Source: Saprospiraceae bacterium (GTDB taxonomy: Bacteria > Bacteroidota > Bacteroidia > Chitinophagales > Saprospiraceae). From it: a DNA stretch of 55,936 bases. The notes beneath the pieces were generated by a model. That model was not told the DNA's origin, did no database searches, and saw only the letters and a program-made list of their open reading frames with translations. The translations under genes were made by a program, and so were the position numbers. Each line of letters opens with the position of its first letter. The stretch's first letter is position 1. Of the stretch, positions 26,543 to 36,767 are shown one piece after another. The DNA lies in contig JAHDGD010000008.1 of NCBI GenBank assembly GCA_020627825.1, forward strand, positions 1-55,936, read 5' to 3'.

Positions 26543-28270
26543 TCAACGTCTGCGTCCTTTTCCTTTACCTCTAAAACCGCCCTTAAAACTCTTCCCTCCT
26601 CTACTTCTTGACTTATTGTTGGATCGTCCTTTCCTTTTAAATTTAGCTTTTTCGGCACGATCTTGAATAGCAACAGGTTTTATTATGATTGATGTATTTC
26701 CGTATTTCTTTTTATTAAGAGACTTCGTGATAATGGAGCTTTTATCTTCAGGAACTTCAAAAAACGAAAATGCCTTAAGGATTTCTATTTTACCAATCTC
26801 AATTTCATGTTGAGGAGTGTGTTTATTGATGAGCGCCAAAAGAGCTTTGGCATTTACTTTATTTTTTTCACCAAGGTTGATATAGAAACGGCTAAAATTG
26901 GTTCTTGGCTCACTTCTTCTATCACGAGAAGCTTTTTTCGAAGAAGAAAGTTGGTGGATATCTTCATCTTTGGCGTAATATGCGAGAATGGGTTTCATCT
27001 CTGCATGCAAAACTTTCGCAATAAAATCTTCCTTTGTAACGCCCTCAAACTTATCAATCAAACTTGGAAAATGATCTTCCATAAAAGAAGAATCTGGCTC
27101 ATGATTTAGCCACTTATCAATCTTATTTGCAAGCCTGATTTTAAGTACTTCCTTACCAGACGGGATCATCTTTCTTTCAATATCTCTACCTATTTTCTTC
27201 GATAAAGCTTTTAATTTTCGATGATCTCTAGAGCTTGCCAGAATAAGCGATACCCCTTTATTATTTGCCCTCCCAGTTCTTCCACTTCGATGAACATATA
27301 CATCCATTTCATGTGGAATATTATAATTGATTACATGTGTCAATTCTTGAACATCAATTCCTCTTGCTGCAACATCTGTTGCGACCAAAATAGTAATCTG
27401 CTTCGCTCTAAATTTATCCATTACTAGATCACGTTGTGCTTGGGATAGATCTCCGTGTATTGCATCTGTACTATACCCATCACGTCCTAATCTAGCAGCG
27501 ATATCTTTAGTTTCGGCTCTAGTTCGACAAAAGATAATGGCATAAAGATCTTGGTGAATATCTGCAATTCTTTTAAGTACTTCATACTTTCTCCTTGCGC
27601 TCACCTCGTAATAATAGTGATCGACATCCATGTTACTCGTATTCTTATGCATCACCGCTATCTCATGAGGATTCTGCATGTATTTCATGGACATTTCTCG
27701 AATTTCGTCAGGCATCGTTGCAGAAAATAACAACGTTCTTTTTTCTGCTGGAGTTACCTCCAAAATTTGATCCATATCGTCTTTAAATCCCATAGAAAGC
27801 ATCTCATCCGCTTCATCAAATATGACAGTAGAGATATTCGTTAGATTTAATCTTTTCCTTTTGATAAGATCTAGAGTTCGCCCAGGAGTTCCGACCACAA
27901 TATGAATGCCCTTTTTTAGTGCTTTGATTTGTTTCGATATATCTGTTCCACCATACACAGCAAGGACTTTTACTTTACCCATTTCTTGAGCATATGTTTC
28001 TAGTTCTTTAGCCAATTGCATGCAAAGCTCTCTAGTGGGACATAGAATAATTCCTTGAATATCGATATTGCCCACATCGATTGAGTGAAGAAGAGGTAGA
28101 CCAAACGCCGCTGTTTTACCAGTACCTGTCTGAGCCAATCCTATTAAATCCCTTTCATTATCTAATAAAAAAGGTATTGCCTTTTCTTGAATTTCGGTTG
28201 CTGTCTCAAAACCTATTTTCTCTATCCCTTTAAGTATATTGGCTTTAAGCCCAAAATCTGTAAACTTCAT
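26543..28270 (-). CDS. DEAD-box ATP-dependent RNA helicase with DbpA-type RNA-binding domain
   Basis: 575 residues from ATG 28270; an in-frame ATG 11 codons upstream adds a basic stretch not seen in the family. Helicase motifs are complete: Q motif region (FETATEIQEKAI), Walker A AQTGTGKT (46-53), PTREL, TPGR, DEAD (152-155), SAT (183-185), HGDLSQAQRD, ATDVAARGID and HRSGRTGR (327-334). Residues about 468-540 form a DbpA-type RNA-binding fold (RFYINLGEKNKVN; IGKIEILKAFSFFEVP). The tail from about 545 is Gly/Lys/Arg-rich (GGKSFKGGFRGKGKGRRR). The domain order is that of CsdA/DeaD, involved in ribosome assembly and cold-stress RNA unwinding. Single gene; palindrome F lies 91 bp upstream. Confidence 0.93.
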   Translation of the reverse strand: MKFTDFGLKANILKGIEKIGFETATEIQEKAIPFLLDNERDLIGLAQTGTGKTAAFGLPLLHSIDVGNIDIQGIILCPTRELCMQLAKELETYAQEMGKVKVLAVYGGTDISKQIKALKKGIHIVVGTPGRTLDLIKRKRLNLTNISTVIFDEADEMLSMGFKDDMDQILEVTPAEKRTLLFSATMPDEIREMSMKYMQNPHEIAVMHKNTSNMDVDHYYYEVSARRKYEVLKRIADIHQDLYAIIFCRTRAETKDIAARLGRDGYSTDAIHGDLSQAQRDLVMDKFRAKQITILVATDVAARGIDVQELTHVINYNIPHEMDVYVHRSGRTGRANNKGVSLILASSRDHRKLKALSKKIGRDIERKMIPSGKEVLKIRLANKIDKWLNHEPDSSFMEDHFPSLIDKFEGVTKEDFIAKVLHAEMKPILAYYAKDEDIHQLSSSKKASRDRRSEPRTNFSRFYINLGEKNKVNAKALLALINKHTPQHEIEIGKIEILKAFSFFEVPEDKSSIITKSLNKKKYGNTSIIIKPVAIQDRAEKAKFKRKGRSNNKSRSRGGKSFKGGFRGKGKGRRR

Positions 28271-28635
28271 ATAATATCTTCTTTGCCTAATTTGGTAAAG
28301 CAAATTCTTTAATTTTTTCTACTTCGAATTAAAAAGATATAATTCTAGTAAAAGCCCTTTTGGGGTTAAACCCCATTAAAAAATCTATTCAAAGTGAAAA
28401 ATAAATGAATGGGTTATGTTGTAATAGTCCAAAAGACCATGGAACATAGCTCTTTACGAGAAAAGCATAACAAGTTCGATTCCAACATAATGCGCGCAAA
28501 GCTAGGCAAATTTTCGCTCCTATTTAGTAAAAGCTCAAAATAAGAGAATTTCGTAAGCATTTTAGATGTAGTACAACCACTCATATAATTTAAAACTATC
28601 TTTAAGATTCAATTCATTTCTCTAAAATATACCTC
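28271..28635. other. Divergent intergenic region between helicase and galM
   Basis: 365 bp without a gene. It contains the variant palindrome at 28361-28375. No clear -7 box was seen for either gene. Confidence 0.4.
28361..28375. repeat. Variant GGGG-core palindrome, copy F
   Basis: TGGGGTT-A-AACCCCA, preceded by CTTT. It resembles the GGGC-core family in size, A/T flanks and position upstream of a gene, but its core differs, so family membership is uncertain. Confidence 0.45.
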
Positions 28636-29694
28636 ATGAATCTTATTAATCCAAAGCATTTCCTCGCCCACTCTCACGATCCTTCTATTCAACTTTTTAC
28701 GCTTAAAAACAAAAATGGCATAACAACACAAATTACGAATTATGGAGGTCGGATAATTTCTCTGTATACACCTGATAAGAATGGTCAATTTGATGATATC
28801 GTTTTAGGATATGAATCCCTTCATGATTATATACATAAACCAGAGGTATACTTTGGAGCAATTATAGGGCGATATGGAAATCGAATAGCGAAAGGTACTT
28901 TTACATTAAATGGTGAAATATATGAATTACACAGAAATAGCGAACATGGTGAAAATCATCTACATGGGGGATATGATGGATTTCAAGATAAAATATGGAC
29001 GGTAGAATCTCACGATTCAAATACATTATGTTTAAGCTACCTTTCAAAAGAGATGGAAGGCGGATTTCCTGGAACAGTAAAAGTTATTATAGAATATGTA
29101 CTTTCAAAAGAAAACACATTGGAAATAAAGTTTAGTGCACGGACAGATAAAACAACAATTCTAAACTTAACCCATCATTCGTATTTTAATTTGACTGGCA
29201 AAAAAGACAAAGATATCAGGACGCATCATTTAAAAATTAATGCTGATCATTTTACCCCGATTGATCAATTTATGATTCCAAATGGAAACATAACAACTGT
29301 TGAAAACACTCCTTTTGACTTTACTTCTATAAAACCAATACTGAAGCATATTCAGGATCCAAATCCTCAAATTCAAATTGCTAAAGGCTATGACCACAAT
29401 ATGGTATTGAATGAACAGGGATTAAAATCAGCAGCTTATGTTGTGGAAATAGATTCTTGCAGAACTCTTGAAGTTTTTACAACTGAACCAGGTTTACAAT
29501 TGTACACAGGTAATCACCTCCAAAATATTAAGGGAAAACATGGTAACATTTATTCACCTTACACTGGTTTTTGTCTTGAACCACAACATTTTCCAAATAG
29601 CCCGAATGAACCAAACTTTAAGACCCCTATACTCGAGTCAGAAGAAACATATACTTCAACCATCCTATACAAATTTGGCATCAAGGATTCTTGA
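28636..29694 (+). CDS. galM: Aldose 1-epimerase (mutarotase)
   Basis: 352 residues, typical length. Family motifs are present: NYGGRIISLYTPDKNG near the start, GRYGNRIAKGTFTLNG, the substrate-binding Arg/His in this region and EHGENHLHGG, NLTHHSYFNLTG with the catalytic His, KGYDHN, and FCLEPQHFPNSPNEP with the catalytic Glu. The enzyme interconverts alpha and beta anomers of free sugars; with the neighbouring xylose genes, its natural substrate here may be xylose as well as galactose or glucose. There is no signal peptide, so it is cytoplasmic. It is convergent with the GH3 gene, with only one base between the two stops. Confidence 0.95.
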   Translation: MNLINPKHFLAHSHDPSIQLFTLKNKNGITTQITNYGGRIISLYTPDKNGQFDDIVLGYESLHDYIHKPEVYFGAIIGRYGNRIAKGTFTLNGEIYELHRNSEHGENHLHGGYDGFQDKIWTVESHDSNTLCLSYLSKEMEGGFPGTVKVIIEYVLSKENTLEIKFSARTDKTTILNLTHHSYFNLTGKKDKDIRTHHLKINADHFTPIDQFMIPNGNITTVENTPFDFTSIKPILKHIQDPNPQIQIAKGYDHNMVLNEQGLKSAAYVVEIDSCRTLEVFTTEPGLQLYTGNHLQNIKGKHGNIYSPYTGFCLEPQHFPNSPNEPNFKTPILESEETYTSTILYKFGIKDS

Positions 29695-29695
29695 T

Positions 29696-32338
29696 CTAGT
29701 TTACAATGCGAATAGTTTTCAAAACAACTTGTGTCGTTTTTGAATCTGCATTCCCCTTAAAACCGGGTTGTTTCCCACCAACACTTACAATCATATTTCC
29801 AGTTTTTTGATTCTTTTGGCCTGTATCATCAATGTAAGAATAGTCTTCGTTATTAACCTTTATACTTAATTTTTTAGTCTCTCCAGCTTTAATGTGTACA
29901 CGGTTAAAATAAACTAGAGATCTAGTAGCTGAATTGACTTGATCTGGATATCCTACATAAACTTGAACAACTTCATCGCCATCATAGGCACTTGAGTTTG
30001 TTACATCTACTTTTATTTCTAGATCATCAGAAATAGAAATTTCATCGGCAATTGAAAGATTCTTATAATCAAACGAGGAATAACTTAATCCATGTCCAAA
30101 TGGATATAAAGGCTCACCAGTAAAATACTTATAGGTCCTATTTTTCATATCGTATGATTGAAAATCTGGTAAATCATTGACGGATTTGTAGAATGTCACA
30201 GGTAACTTTCCTCCTGGATTATAATCACCAAATAAAACATCTGCGATTGCCTTTCCTCCAAATTCACCAGGATACCAAGCTTCCATTATTGCTGGAATAT
30301 TTTCGTTTGCCCAGTTTATTGCAAGAGCGCTTCCATTCATCAATACTAAAATAGTAGGTTTTCCTGTAGCATACACAGCTTTCATAAGTTCGATTTGATT
30401 CTTAGGTAGAGAAATTTCGGAACGATCACCCTTATCAAAGCCCTCTAATTGAACAGGCATTTCTTCTCCTTCAATATCAGGGGACAATCCTAAGCATAGA
30501 ACGACAACATCTGATTTATTCGCCGCTTCAATAGCAGGCTGAATATGATCAATGTCTGTTTTTGCCCATACTAAATGGGCTTGTGAATCAGAGGACCAAT
30601 TCGCATATTCAATTTTTATATCGTAAGTCTTCCCTTTGATAAGTTCTGCATCGAAGTATCTAGTTTTTGGTTCGTGATCGTCACTGAATTCGAATTGAAC
30701 TTCATCGTTAAAAAATACTTTTGCTTTGCTCAATGCTTTAAAACCAATTCTATAGGAACCAGACTCATCAGGAACTATTTGACCTATCCAACGAACAGAT
30801 ACTGAATCTGTTTTTTCGCCTTGTATAGGATTTGAGCGCCATATGAAATCAATTGAATCATCAACTCTTTCAATCGCTGGATTTCCCTCAAAATTTAAAT
30901 TTGTAAAATACAATCCTTTCAACCCTTTTTCAGATCCTGAACGAAGATTCGAGGAAGGTATTGGTTTTAGCTGTGGCCATCCTACTGCTATATTACTACC
31001 TAAGGCATAATGTACCATAGCATCAGGCAATTTTTCTTTTATAGCTTTAAGTGGCGTATTAAAATTAAATGGCGTACCATGATAATTTCCGATAAGAGAC
31101 TGCTTAAAATCAGCATTTGGTCCTATAACTGCAATAGATTTGATATCTTTTTTTAAGGGCAATAGCTTATCTTCGTTTTTTAGCAAAACCATTGATTCAT
31201 TAGCAACTTCCTTTGATAGTTTATAATGTTTTTCACTTCCTACAACATCATAAGAAATCGTACTCCATTCCACATCAGCATCAAACATACCAAGCTTAAA
31301 TCGTGCAGTAAACAATCTGATCAATGCAACATCTAATTTATCTTCATTAATCATTTCCTTCAATACGGCTTCTTTTAAACTAGATCTAAATACAGCTCCA
31401 CAATTTAAATCTGTCCCCATTCTTACGGCTAAAGCTCCTGCTTCTTCTGGTGTTTCAACAATGTGGTGTTTGTCTTCCTCCCAAAAATCATTAATTGCCC
31501 AGCAATCAGAAACCACGTAACCATCAAACCCCCATTCAATTCTTAATATGGAATCAAGTAGAAAATTACTTCCACAACATGCATCGTCTCGATAACGGTT
31601 ATAAGCGCACATAATGGATTGTACATTGGCTTCTTTTATTGTAGCTTCGAAAGCGGGCAAATACGTTTCTCTTAAATCCCTATCAGATGTTTGATAATTA
31701 TCTCGGTGACGGGATTTTTCAGGTCCGCTGTGTACAGCAAAATGTTTTGCAGTAGCTACAACTTTCAAATATTTAGAACTTGAATCTCCTTGTAATCCAT
31801 TGATATAATGGACTGCAATTCTACTTGTAAGAAAAGGATCTTCTCCATAAGTCTCTTGTCCTCTTCCCCACCTAGGATCTCTGAAAATATTAATATTTGG
31901 TGTCCAGAAAGTAAGTCCTTGATAGATTCCACGTTTTCCTTCTTTCTGAAATTTGTGATACTTCGCTCGAGCCTCATCTGATACCGCTTCACCCATTTCT
32001 TTAATTAAAGAAGGATCCCACGTTGCCCCCATTCCTATGCCTTGGGGAAACACAGTGGCATCTCCAGCTCTTGCAACGCCATGTAAACACTCATTCCACC
32101 AATTATACTGTGGTACACCTAGTCTGTCAATTGCAGGTGCATCGTATCGCATTTGTGAAACTTTCTCTTCAAGTGTCATTAATGATACAAGCTCAGTCGC
32201 TCGCTCCTTAAAGGATAAGGTGGGGTTTTGGAATGCATGTTCATAGGTTTTTGTTTTTTTGCAACTATAAAAGAACATGAACAACATGCACATTACGATA
32301 TAAATAAAATTTACTTTCTTTAATGTTTTCATTTTCAT
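29696..32338 (-). CDS. GH3 glycosidase lipoprotein with inserted PA14 domain, probable beta-xylosidase
   Basis: 880 residues. The signal ends in MFFYS-C (Cys26), so it is a lipoprotein. The GH3 N-terminal barrel carries WNECLHGVARAG, FWTPNINIFRDPRWGRGQETYGEDP, KHFAVHSGPE and the nucleophile Asp278 in GYVVSDCWA. The second GH3 domain follows (SIAVIGPNAD). A PA14 domain is inserted at about 466-592. EGEEMPVQ after it probably holds the acid/base Glu. An Fn3-like domain ends the protein (about 775-870). The WNECLHG and SDC signatures are typical of GH3 beta-xylosidases, and the adjacent xylose operon agrees; beta-glucosidase activity remains possible. A 198-bp gap separates it from the transporter gene upstream. 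Confidence 0.9.
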   Translation of the reverse strand: MKMKTLKKVNFIYIVMCMLFMFFYSCKKTKTYEHAFQNPTLSFKERATELVSLMTLEEKVSQMRYDAPAIDRLGVPQYNWWNECLHGVARAGDATVFPQGIGMGATWDPSLIKEMGEAVSDEARAKYHKFQKEGKRGIYQGLTFWTPNINIFRDPRWGRGQETYGEDPFLTSRIAVHYINGLQGDSSSKYLKVVATAKHFAVHSGPEKSRHRDNYQTSDRDLRETYLPAFEATIKEANVQSIMCAYNRYRDDACCGSNFLLDSILRIEWGFDGYVVSDCWAINDFWEEDKHHIVETPEEAGALAVRMGTDLNCGAVFRSSLKEAVLKEMINEDKLDVALIRLFTARFKLGMFDADVEWSTISYDVVGSEKHYKLSKEVANESMVLLKNEDKLLPLKKDIKSIAVIGPNADFKQSLIGNYHGTPFNFNTPLKAIKEKLPDAMVHYALGSNIAVGWPQLKPIPSSNLRSGSEKGLKGLYFTNLNFEGNPAIERVDDSIDFIWRSNPIQGEKTDSVSVRWIGQIVPDESGSYRIGFKALSKAKVFFNDEVQFEFSDDHEPKTRYFDAELIKGKTYDIKIEYANWSSDSQAHLVWAKTDIDHIQPAIEAANKSDVVVLCLGLSPDIEGEEMPVQLEGFDKGDRSEISLPKNQIELMKAVYATGKPTILVLMNGSALAINWANENIPAIMEAWYPGEFGGKAIADVLFGDYNPGGKLPVTFYKSVNDLPDFQSYDMKNRTYKYFTGEPLYPFGHGLSYSSFDYKNLSIADEISISDDLEIKVDVTNSSAYDGDEVVQVYVGYPDQVNSATRSLVYFNRVHIKAGETKKLSIKVNNEDYSYIDDTGQKNQKTGNMIVSVGGKQPGFKGNADSKTTQVVLKTIRIVN

Positions 32339-32536
32339 ATGATCTTACTTTAACCTAAATTATGCATTAAACAATCTATTCCAAGCTGAAACTATTTTAA
32401 AATCAACGCTTCGCTAGCGTTTTCAGAATATCTTACGTTGCTATTGTAATCTTCCTATTCGCTTGATTTTTTTAGTATTATTAGCTCTCATAACAAATCT
32501 CTAATGCATACTTCGGGTTCAAAAATTGTTTCTGAA

Positions 32537-33955
32537 TTACTTCCAAAGCTGTTCCATTTCTTCGAGCGTTTTTCCTTTTGTCTCCGGCACAAATTTCCAC
32601 ACAAACAAAAAAGCTAAAATGCTCATTAATCCGTAGATCCAGTAAGCAAATCCATGATTGAATTGTTCCGTCAAATAACTATTGTCATTCATCATTGGGA
32701 ATGTTAACGAAACTACATAATTTGCAATCCACTGCGCTGCTACAGCAATAGCCATCGCTCTACCTCGAATCTTATTAGGGAAAATTTCAGATAATAATAC
32801 CCATGTGACTGGACCCCAACTTAATGCAAAACTGCCTACATAAATCATCATGAATACAAGAGCTAAATATCCTTTTGATTCAATATAGAAAACTGACCCC
32901 AATGCAAGCATAGCAATCGCCATTCCAATAGCGCCAATAATCATAAGGGGCTTTCGCCCAAATTTATCTACTGTTCTTATGGCAATAATTGTAAATAGGA
33001 AATTTACAATTCCCACTATTATAGTTAGTAACAACGCTCCGTCTGTATTTGGATTGATGGTTTTAAAAATTTCAGGAGCATAATACAATACTACGTTTAT
33101 CCCTACAAATTGCTGGAAAACAGACAATACAATACCAATTACAATAACAGTCCACCCAAAAGATAAGACATACTTAGTTTCTGTTTTATTTAAAGTATCT
33201 CTAATATCTTGCATTATTGTAGCAGCTTCATCTTTCCCATTTACCTTTTCTAAAACTTCTAAAGCTTTTTCCTTCTTGTTGCGCAACATTAATGACCGTG
33301 GAGTATCCGGCACAAAAAATAAAAACAACAAAAACAATCCCACTGGAATGATTTCCGATGCAAACATCCATCTCCAACCAATAGAATTCAACCAATCATC
33401 GGATCCACCAGATTTTGCTATAAAATAATTCACGAAATAAACCACCATGAAACCAGCAACAATAGCTAGTTGATTGTATGAGACTAATCGACCTCTCATG
33501 TGTGCAGGAGCAATCTCAGCAATATAAAGAGGTGATAACATAGAAGCAAGTCCTACTCCTATTCCCCCTATTATTCGGTATATTATAAAATTGGTAGAAA
33601 AAGTATGGTCACCATTTCCTACTGATTGAAAAAACAATTCAGGCATTGCTGAACCGATTGCTGATATGAGAAACAATCCTCCAGCGAATATAAGCGCATT
33701 TCTTCTTCCTAATCTGTTGCTCATAAATCCACTCATAGCCCCACCAATTATGCACCCTATTAGTGCACTAGAAACAATAAAGCCTTTAAATGCACTTGCT
33801 GCATGTTCACTTAGATTTTTTGGGAATACAAAATAGTTTTCTAAAGCTGAAACAGTACCTGAAATAACCCCTGTATCATACCCAAACAGTAAACCACCTA
33901 AAGTTGCCACCATTGTTAATTTTATAAGATATCCTATGTTTGTTGAAGAAGGCAT
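32537..33955 (-). CDS. MFS sugar/proton symporter, probable xylose transporter
   Basis: 472 residues with 12 predicted membrane helices. The first helix has GGLLFGYDTGVISG, the hallmark of the sugar porter family. Also visible are GRRNALIFAGG, RIIGGIGVGLASMLSPLYIAEIAP, MRGRLVSYNQLAIVAG, the PDTPRSLM variant of PESPR, QQFVGINVVLYYAPEIF, DKFGRKPLM, GPVTWVLLSEIFPNKIRG and PETKGKTLEEME. This combination fits the XylE/GLUT-like group. It imports a monosaccharide with protons across the inner membrane; xylose is inferred from its place directly after xylA (11-nt gap) in the same operon. Confidence 0.93.
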   Translation of the reverse strand: MPSSTNIGYLIKLTMVATLGGLLFGYDTGVISGTVSALENYFVFPKNLSEHAASAFKGFIVSSALIGCIIGGAMSGFMSNRLGRRNALIFAGGLFLISAIGSAMPELFFQSVGNGDHTFSTNFIIYRIIGGIGVGLASMLSPLYIAEIAPAHMRGRLVSYNQLAIVAGFMVVYFVNYFIAKSGGSDDWLNSIGWRWMFASEIIPVGLFLLFLFFVPDTPRSLMLRNKKEKALEVLEKVNGKDEAATIMQDIRDTLNKTETKYVLSFGWTVIVIGIVLSVFQQFVGINVVLYYAPEIFKTINPNTDGALLLTIIVGIVNFLFTIIAIRTVDKFGRKPLMIIGAIGMAIAMLALGSVFYIESKGYLALVFMMIYVGSFALSWGPVTWVLLSEIFPNKIRGRAMAIAVAAQWIANYVVSLTFPMMNDNSYLTEQFNHGFAYWIYGLMSILAFLFVWKFVPETKGKTLEEMEQLWK

Positions 33956-33966
33956 ATTGGTATATA

Positions 33967-35277
33967 TTAAATGTATTGATTGATGATGTTTTCAAATAAT
34001 TCTTGTTTTCCACTTTTGAGATCAAGTTCCCCGCTACTCATTGCAATTTCGTACAGATCATTAAAATCTAGTTCTCCATTCTCAAATGCTTTTCCTTTAC
34101 CGGAATCGAAAGAGCTATAGCGCTCTGCTCTCATTTTCATATAAGGTGATGAATGTATGATCTTATCTGCTGTTATTAAGGCTCTGGCAAATGTATCAGC
34201 ACCTCCGATATGCGCAAAAAACAAATCCTCTAAATCTGTAGAATTTCTTCTAATCTTTGCGTCAAAGTTGATACCTCCACCTTGTAAACCACCAGCCTGA
34301 AGAAATACAAGCATAGCTTCAGTTGTTTCTAAAATGTTATTTGGAAATTGATCGGTATCCCAACCATTCTGATAATCGCCTCTATTCGCATCAATACTGC
34401 CAAGCATACCAGCTTTTGCGGCAACTTCAAGTTCATGTTGCATTGTATGTTGTGCCAATGTAGCATGATTGACCTCTATGTTAATCTTGAAATCTTGATC
34501 TAACCCATACTCACGTAAAAAACCAATAGCAGTAGCTGTATCAAAATCATATTGATGTTTAGAAGGCTCCATAGGCTTAGGTTCGATAAAAAACGTCCCT
34601 TTGAATCCTTGTGAACGAGCATAATCACGAGCCATTGTTAAAAACTGTCCCATATGATCCAGCTCTCTTCCCATATCTGTATTTAGCAAGGTCAAATAGC
34701 CTTCTCTCCCTCCCCAAAAAACATAGTTCTCCCCGTCTAACTCCATTGTTGCATCTAAAGCCAATTTTATTTGGGCCCCAGCCCGCGCAACCACATCAAA
34801 CTCTGGATTCGTAGCAGCGCCATTCATATACCGAGGATGTGAAAAACAATTAGCTGTCCCCCATAATAATTTAACACCTGTCTCTTTTTGCTTTCCTTTT
34901 ACATAGTCTACTATCTTTTCCAATCGCTTTTCTGACTCTAGTAATGTAGGCCCTTCGGCGATCAGATCGTAATCATGAAAGCAAAAGTAATCAAATCCCA
35001 TTTTTGAAATAAATTCAAATGCTGCATCTGCTTTATCTTGTGCAGCTTGATATGGATCATTCGATTGATCCCATTCGTGTTGTAAAGTTCCACGTCCAAA
35101 AGGATCTGCACCTGTACCACAAAACGTATGCCAATATGCTATTGCAAATTTAAAATGCTCACGCATTGACTTTCCAGCAACAATCTTCTCAGGTTGATAA
35201 TATTTAAATGCAAGCGGATTATCCGACTCCGCCCCTTCGTATTGAATTGTACTAATTCCTTTAAAATACTCTTTCAT
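33967..35277 (-). CDS. xylA: Xylose isomerase
   Basis: 436 residues, class II size. Active-site residues sit at the same numbers as in E. coli XylA: His101 and Asp104 (FCFHDYD), Glu232 and Lys234 (FIEPKP), Glu268 and His271 ([14 protein letters not shown]), Asp296 (GSIDANRGD), Asp307 and Asp309 (WDTDQFP). The [14 protein letters not shown] motif marks the class. The enzyme turns D-xylose into D-xylulose with divalent metal ions in the cytoplasm. It lies 3 nt after xylB and 11 nt before the transporter gene, in one operon. All key residues are intact. Confidence 0.98.
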   Translation of the reverse strand: MKEYFKGISTIQYEGAESDNPLAFKYYQPEKIVAGKSMREHFKFAIAYWHTFCGTGADPFGRGTLQHEWDQSNDPYQAAQDKADAAFEFISKMGFDYFCFHDYDLIAEGPTLLESEKRLEKIVDYVKGKQKETGVKLLWGTANCFSHPRYMNGAATNPEFDVVARAGAQIKLALDATMELDGENYVFWGGREGYLTLLNTDMGRELDHMGQFLTMARDYARSQGFKGTFFIEPKPMEPSKHQYDFDTATAIGFLREYGLDQDFKINIEVNHATLAQHTMQHELEVAAKAGMLGSIDANRGDYQNGWDTDQFPNNILETTEAMLVFLQAGGLQGGGINFDAKIRRNSTDLEDLFFAHIGGADTFARALITADKIIHSSPYMKMRAERYSSFDSGKGKAFENGELDFNDLYEIAMSSGELDLKSGKQELFENIINQYI

Positions 35278-35280
35278 TTC

Positions 35281-36765
35281 TTACAGTTTAGATAAAACGT
35301 TTTCTAATTCCAATTTCCACTTTCGATACGCCTTCCAATAATCTCTGTTGTCTTTTTTCGGCTTAAATGATTTTACATAGTCCTGCTCCATCCATTTCGA
35401 ACTAAATTCTATTTCCCCTTCTATATAAAGAGATGATGCCCTTGCAGCGCCTATTGCTCCTGTGACATCATATATCTCTATTTCACGCGAAATCAAAGTT
35501 GATAGTGTTGTAGAAAATATGTCGGAACGGAAAAGATTATCATTGCCAGCACGAATGACTTGAACTTCCATACCATCCTCTATTAATAACTCCATTGCAT
35601 ACATAAATGCAAAAGCAATGCCTTCAAGAGCAGCTCTGTACAAATGACCTTGACCGTGTAGATTAAAATTCATCTGATTGATATGTGCCCCTACTATCTT
35701 ATTGTCGAAAATGCGTTCAGCACCATTTCCGAAAGGAATAAAAGTTAAACCATCCGACCCAATAGGGACTTGATCGGCTAAGGCATTCATATGCGCATAA
35801 TCCTTCTGATTGGTAACTTTTCGTATCCAATTATACTGAATTCCTGCTCCATTAATACATAATAACTTTCCAAGAACAGGTTCGTCAATCGTATAATTTA
35901 CGTGTGCGAAGTGATTGATTTTCGAGGTTTTAATTGATGTAGATTGATTGGTCACAGCATAGATAACTCCCGAAGTTCCTCCGGTCATTGCAACTTCTCC
36001 TTCTTTTAAAATATTAAGTGAGAGTGCGTTATTTGGTTGATCTCCTGCCCGATAGGTAACAGGAATACCTTTAGGCAATCCAGTCTCTTTCGCAGCTTGT
36101 TCTGTTACGCTTCCCTGAGAGGTAAAATTATGATGAATCTCAGGAAATAAATCTGAATCGAATCCAAAATGGTGCAGTATTTCTTTGGAGAGGGTATGGG
36201 ATTTAAAATCCCAAAAAATGCCTTCGGAAAGACCATAAATTGTTGTGGCTTTTCTTCCCGTCAATTTATAGGCAATATAGTCTCCAGGAAGCATGATGCG
36301 ATCTATTTTATTGTAAAGATCTTTTTCATTTTCCTTCACCCACTTTAGCTTAGAAGCGGTAAAATTTCCAGGACTATTTAAAAAATGTGTATCACAAAAT
36401 GCCTTACCCAATTGACTATAAGCAGCTTTACCTATATCGGTTGCTCGACTATCACACCATATTATGGCATTTCGTAAGAGTTTACCTTCACTGTCAAGAA
36501 GAACTAGACCATGCATTTGATAAGCGATGCCAATACTTGAGATCAGACTTGAATCTATTTTCGCTTCCTTAATTGCTGAATGTGTGGCATGACATAAGTA
36601 AGTCCACCAAAGCTCTGGATCTTGTTCAGCCCAATTTGGTTGAATTGCTTGAATTTCCATTTCTTCTTGTGGCTCATGAGTCAATGCAATACATTCTCCT
36701 GTTGCAATTTTTACAATGGCTACTTTCACTGATGAACTTCCTATGTCATATCCAATACTGTACAT
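35281..36765 (-). CDS. xylB: Xylulokinase (FGGY family)
   Basis: 494 residues, standard length. The ATP-binding phosphate-1 motif is YDIGSSSVKVAIV (residues 5-17). Substrate-binding QMHGLVLLD (83-91), WCDSRA (103-108), the catalytic Asp242 in AGDQPNNALS, GGTSGVIYA, and the C-terminal ADP-binding region (VIRAGNDNLFRSDIFST, then DVTGAIGAARAS) are all present. It phosphorylates D-xylulose to xylulose 5-phosphate, feeding the pentose phosphate pathway. The start is 2 nt after the regulator's stop, so xylR-xylB-xylA are tightly coupled. Confidence 0.96.
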   Translation of the reverse strand: MYSIGYDIGSSSVKVAIVKIATGECIALTHEPQEEMEIQAIQPNWAEQDPELWWTYLCHATHSAIKEAKIDSSLISSIGIAYQMHGLVLLDSEGKLLRNAIIWCDSRATDIGKAAYSQLGKAFCDTHFLNSPGNFTASKLKWVKENEKDLYNKIDRIMLPGDYIAYKLTGRKATTIYGLSEGIFWDFKSHTLSKEILHHFGFDSDLFPEIHHNFTSQGSVTEQAAKETGLPKGIPVTYRAGDQPNNALSLNILKEGEVAMTGGTSGVIYAVTNQSTSIKTSKINHFAHVNYTIDEPVLGKLLCINGAGIQYNWIRKVTNQKDYAHMNALADQVPIGSDGLTFIPFGNGAERIFDNKIVGAHINQMNFNLHGQGHLYRAALEGIAFAFMYAMELLIEDGMEVQVIRAGNDNLFRSDIFSTTLSTLISREIEIYDVTGAIGAARASSLYIEGEIEFSSKWMEQDYVKSFKPKKDNRDYWKAYRKWKLELENVLSKL

Positions 36766-36767
36766 AA

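Noticed and set aside
26371-26673. Minus-strand open frame covering part of MITE-like copy 2 and the helicase 3' end, containing VASHIEIKQYRRKWNAL
   Set aside because: The frame overlaps the true helicase gene out of phase. The equivalent stretch in copy 1 keeps similar words but no start or intact gene, and DNA rather than codons is conserved.
32941-32960. GGGGCTTTCGCCCAAA-like palindrome within the sugar transporter gene
   Set aside because: It encodes the conserved FGRKPLM motif of the family, so the symmetry is explained by coding constraint.
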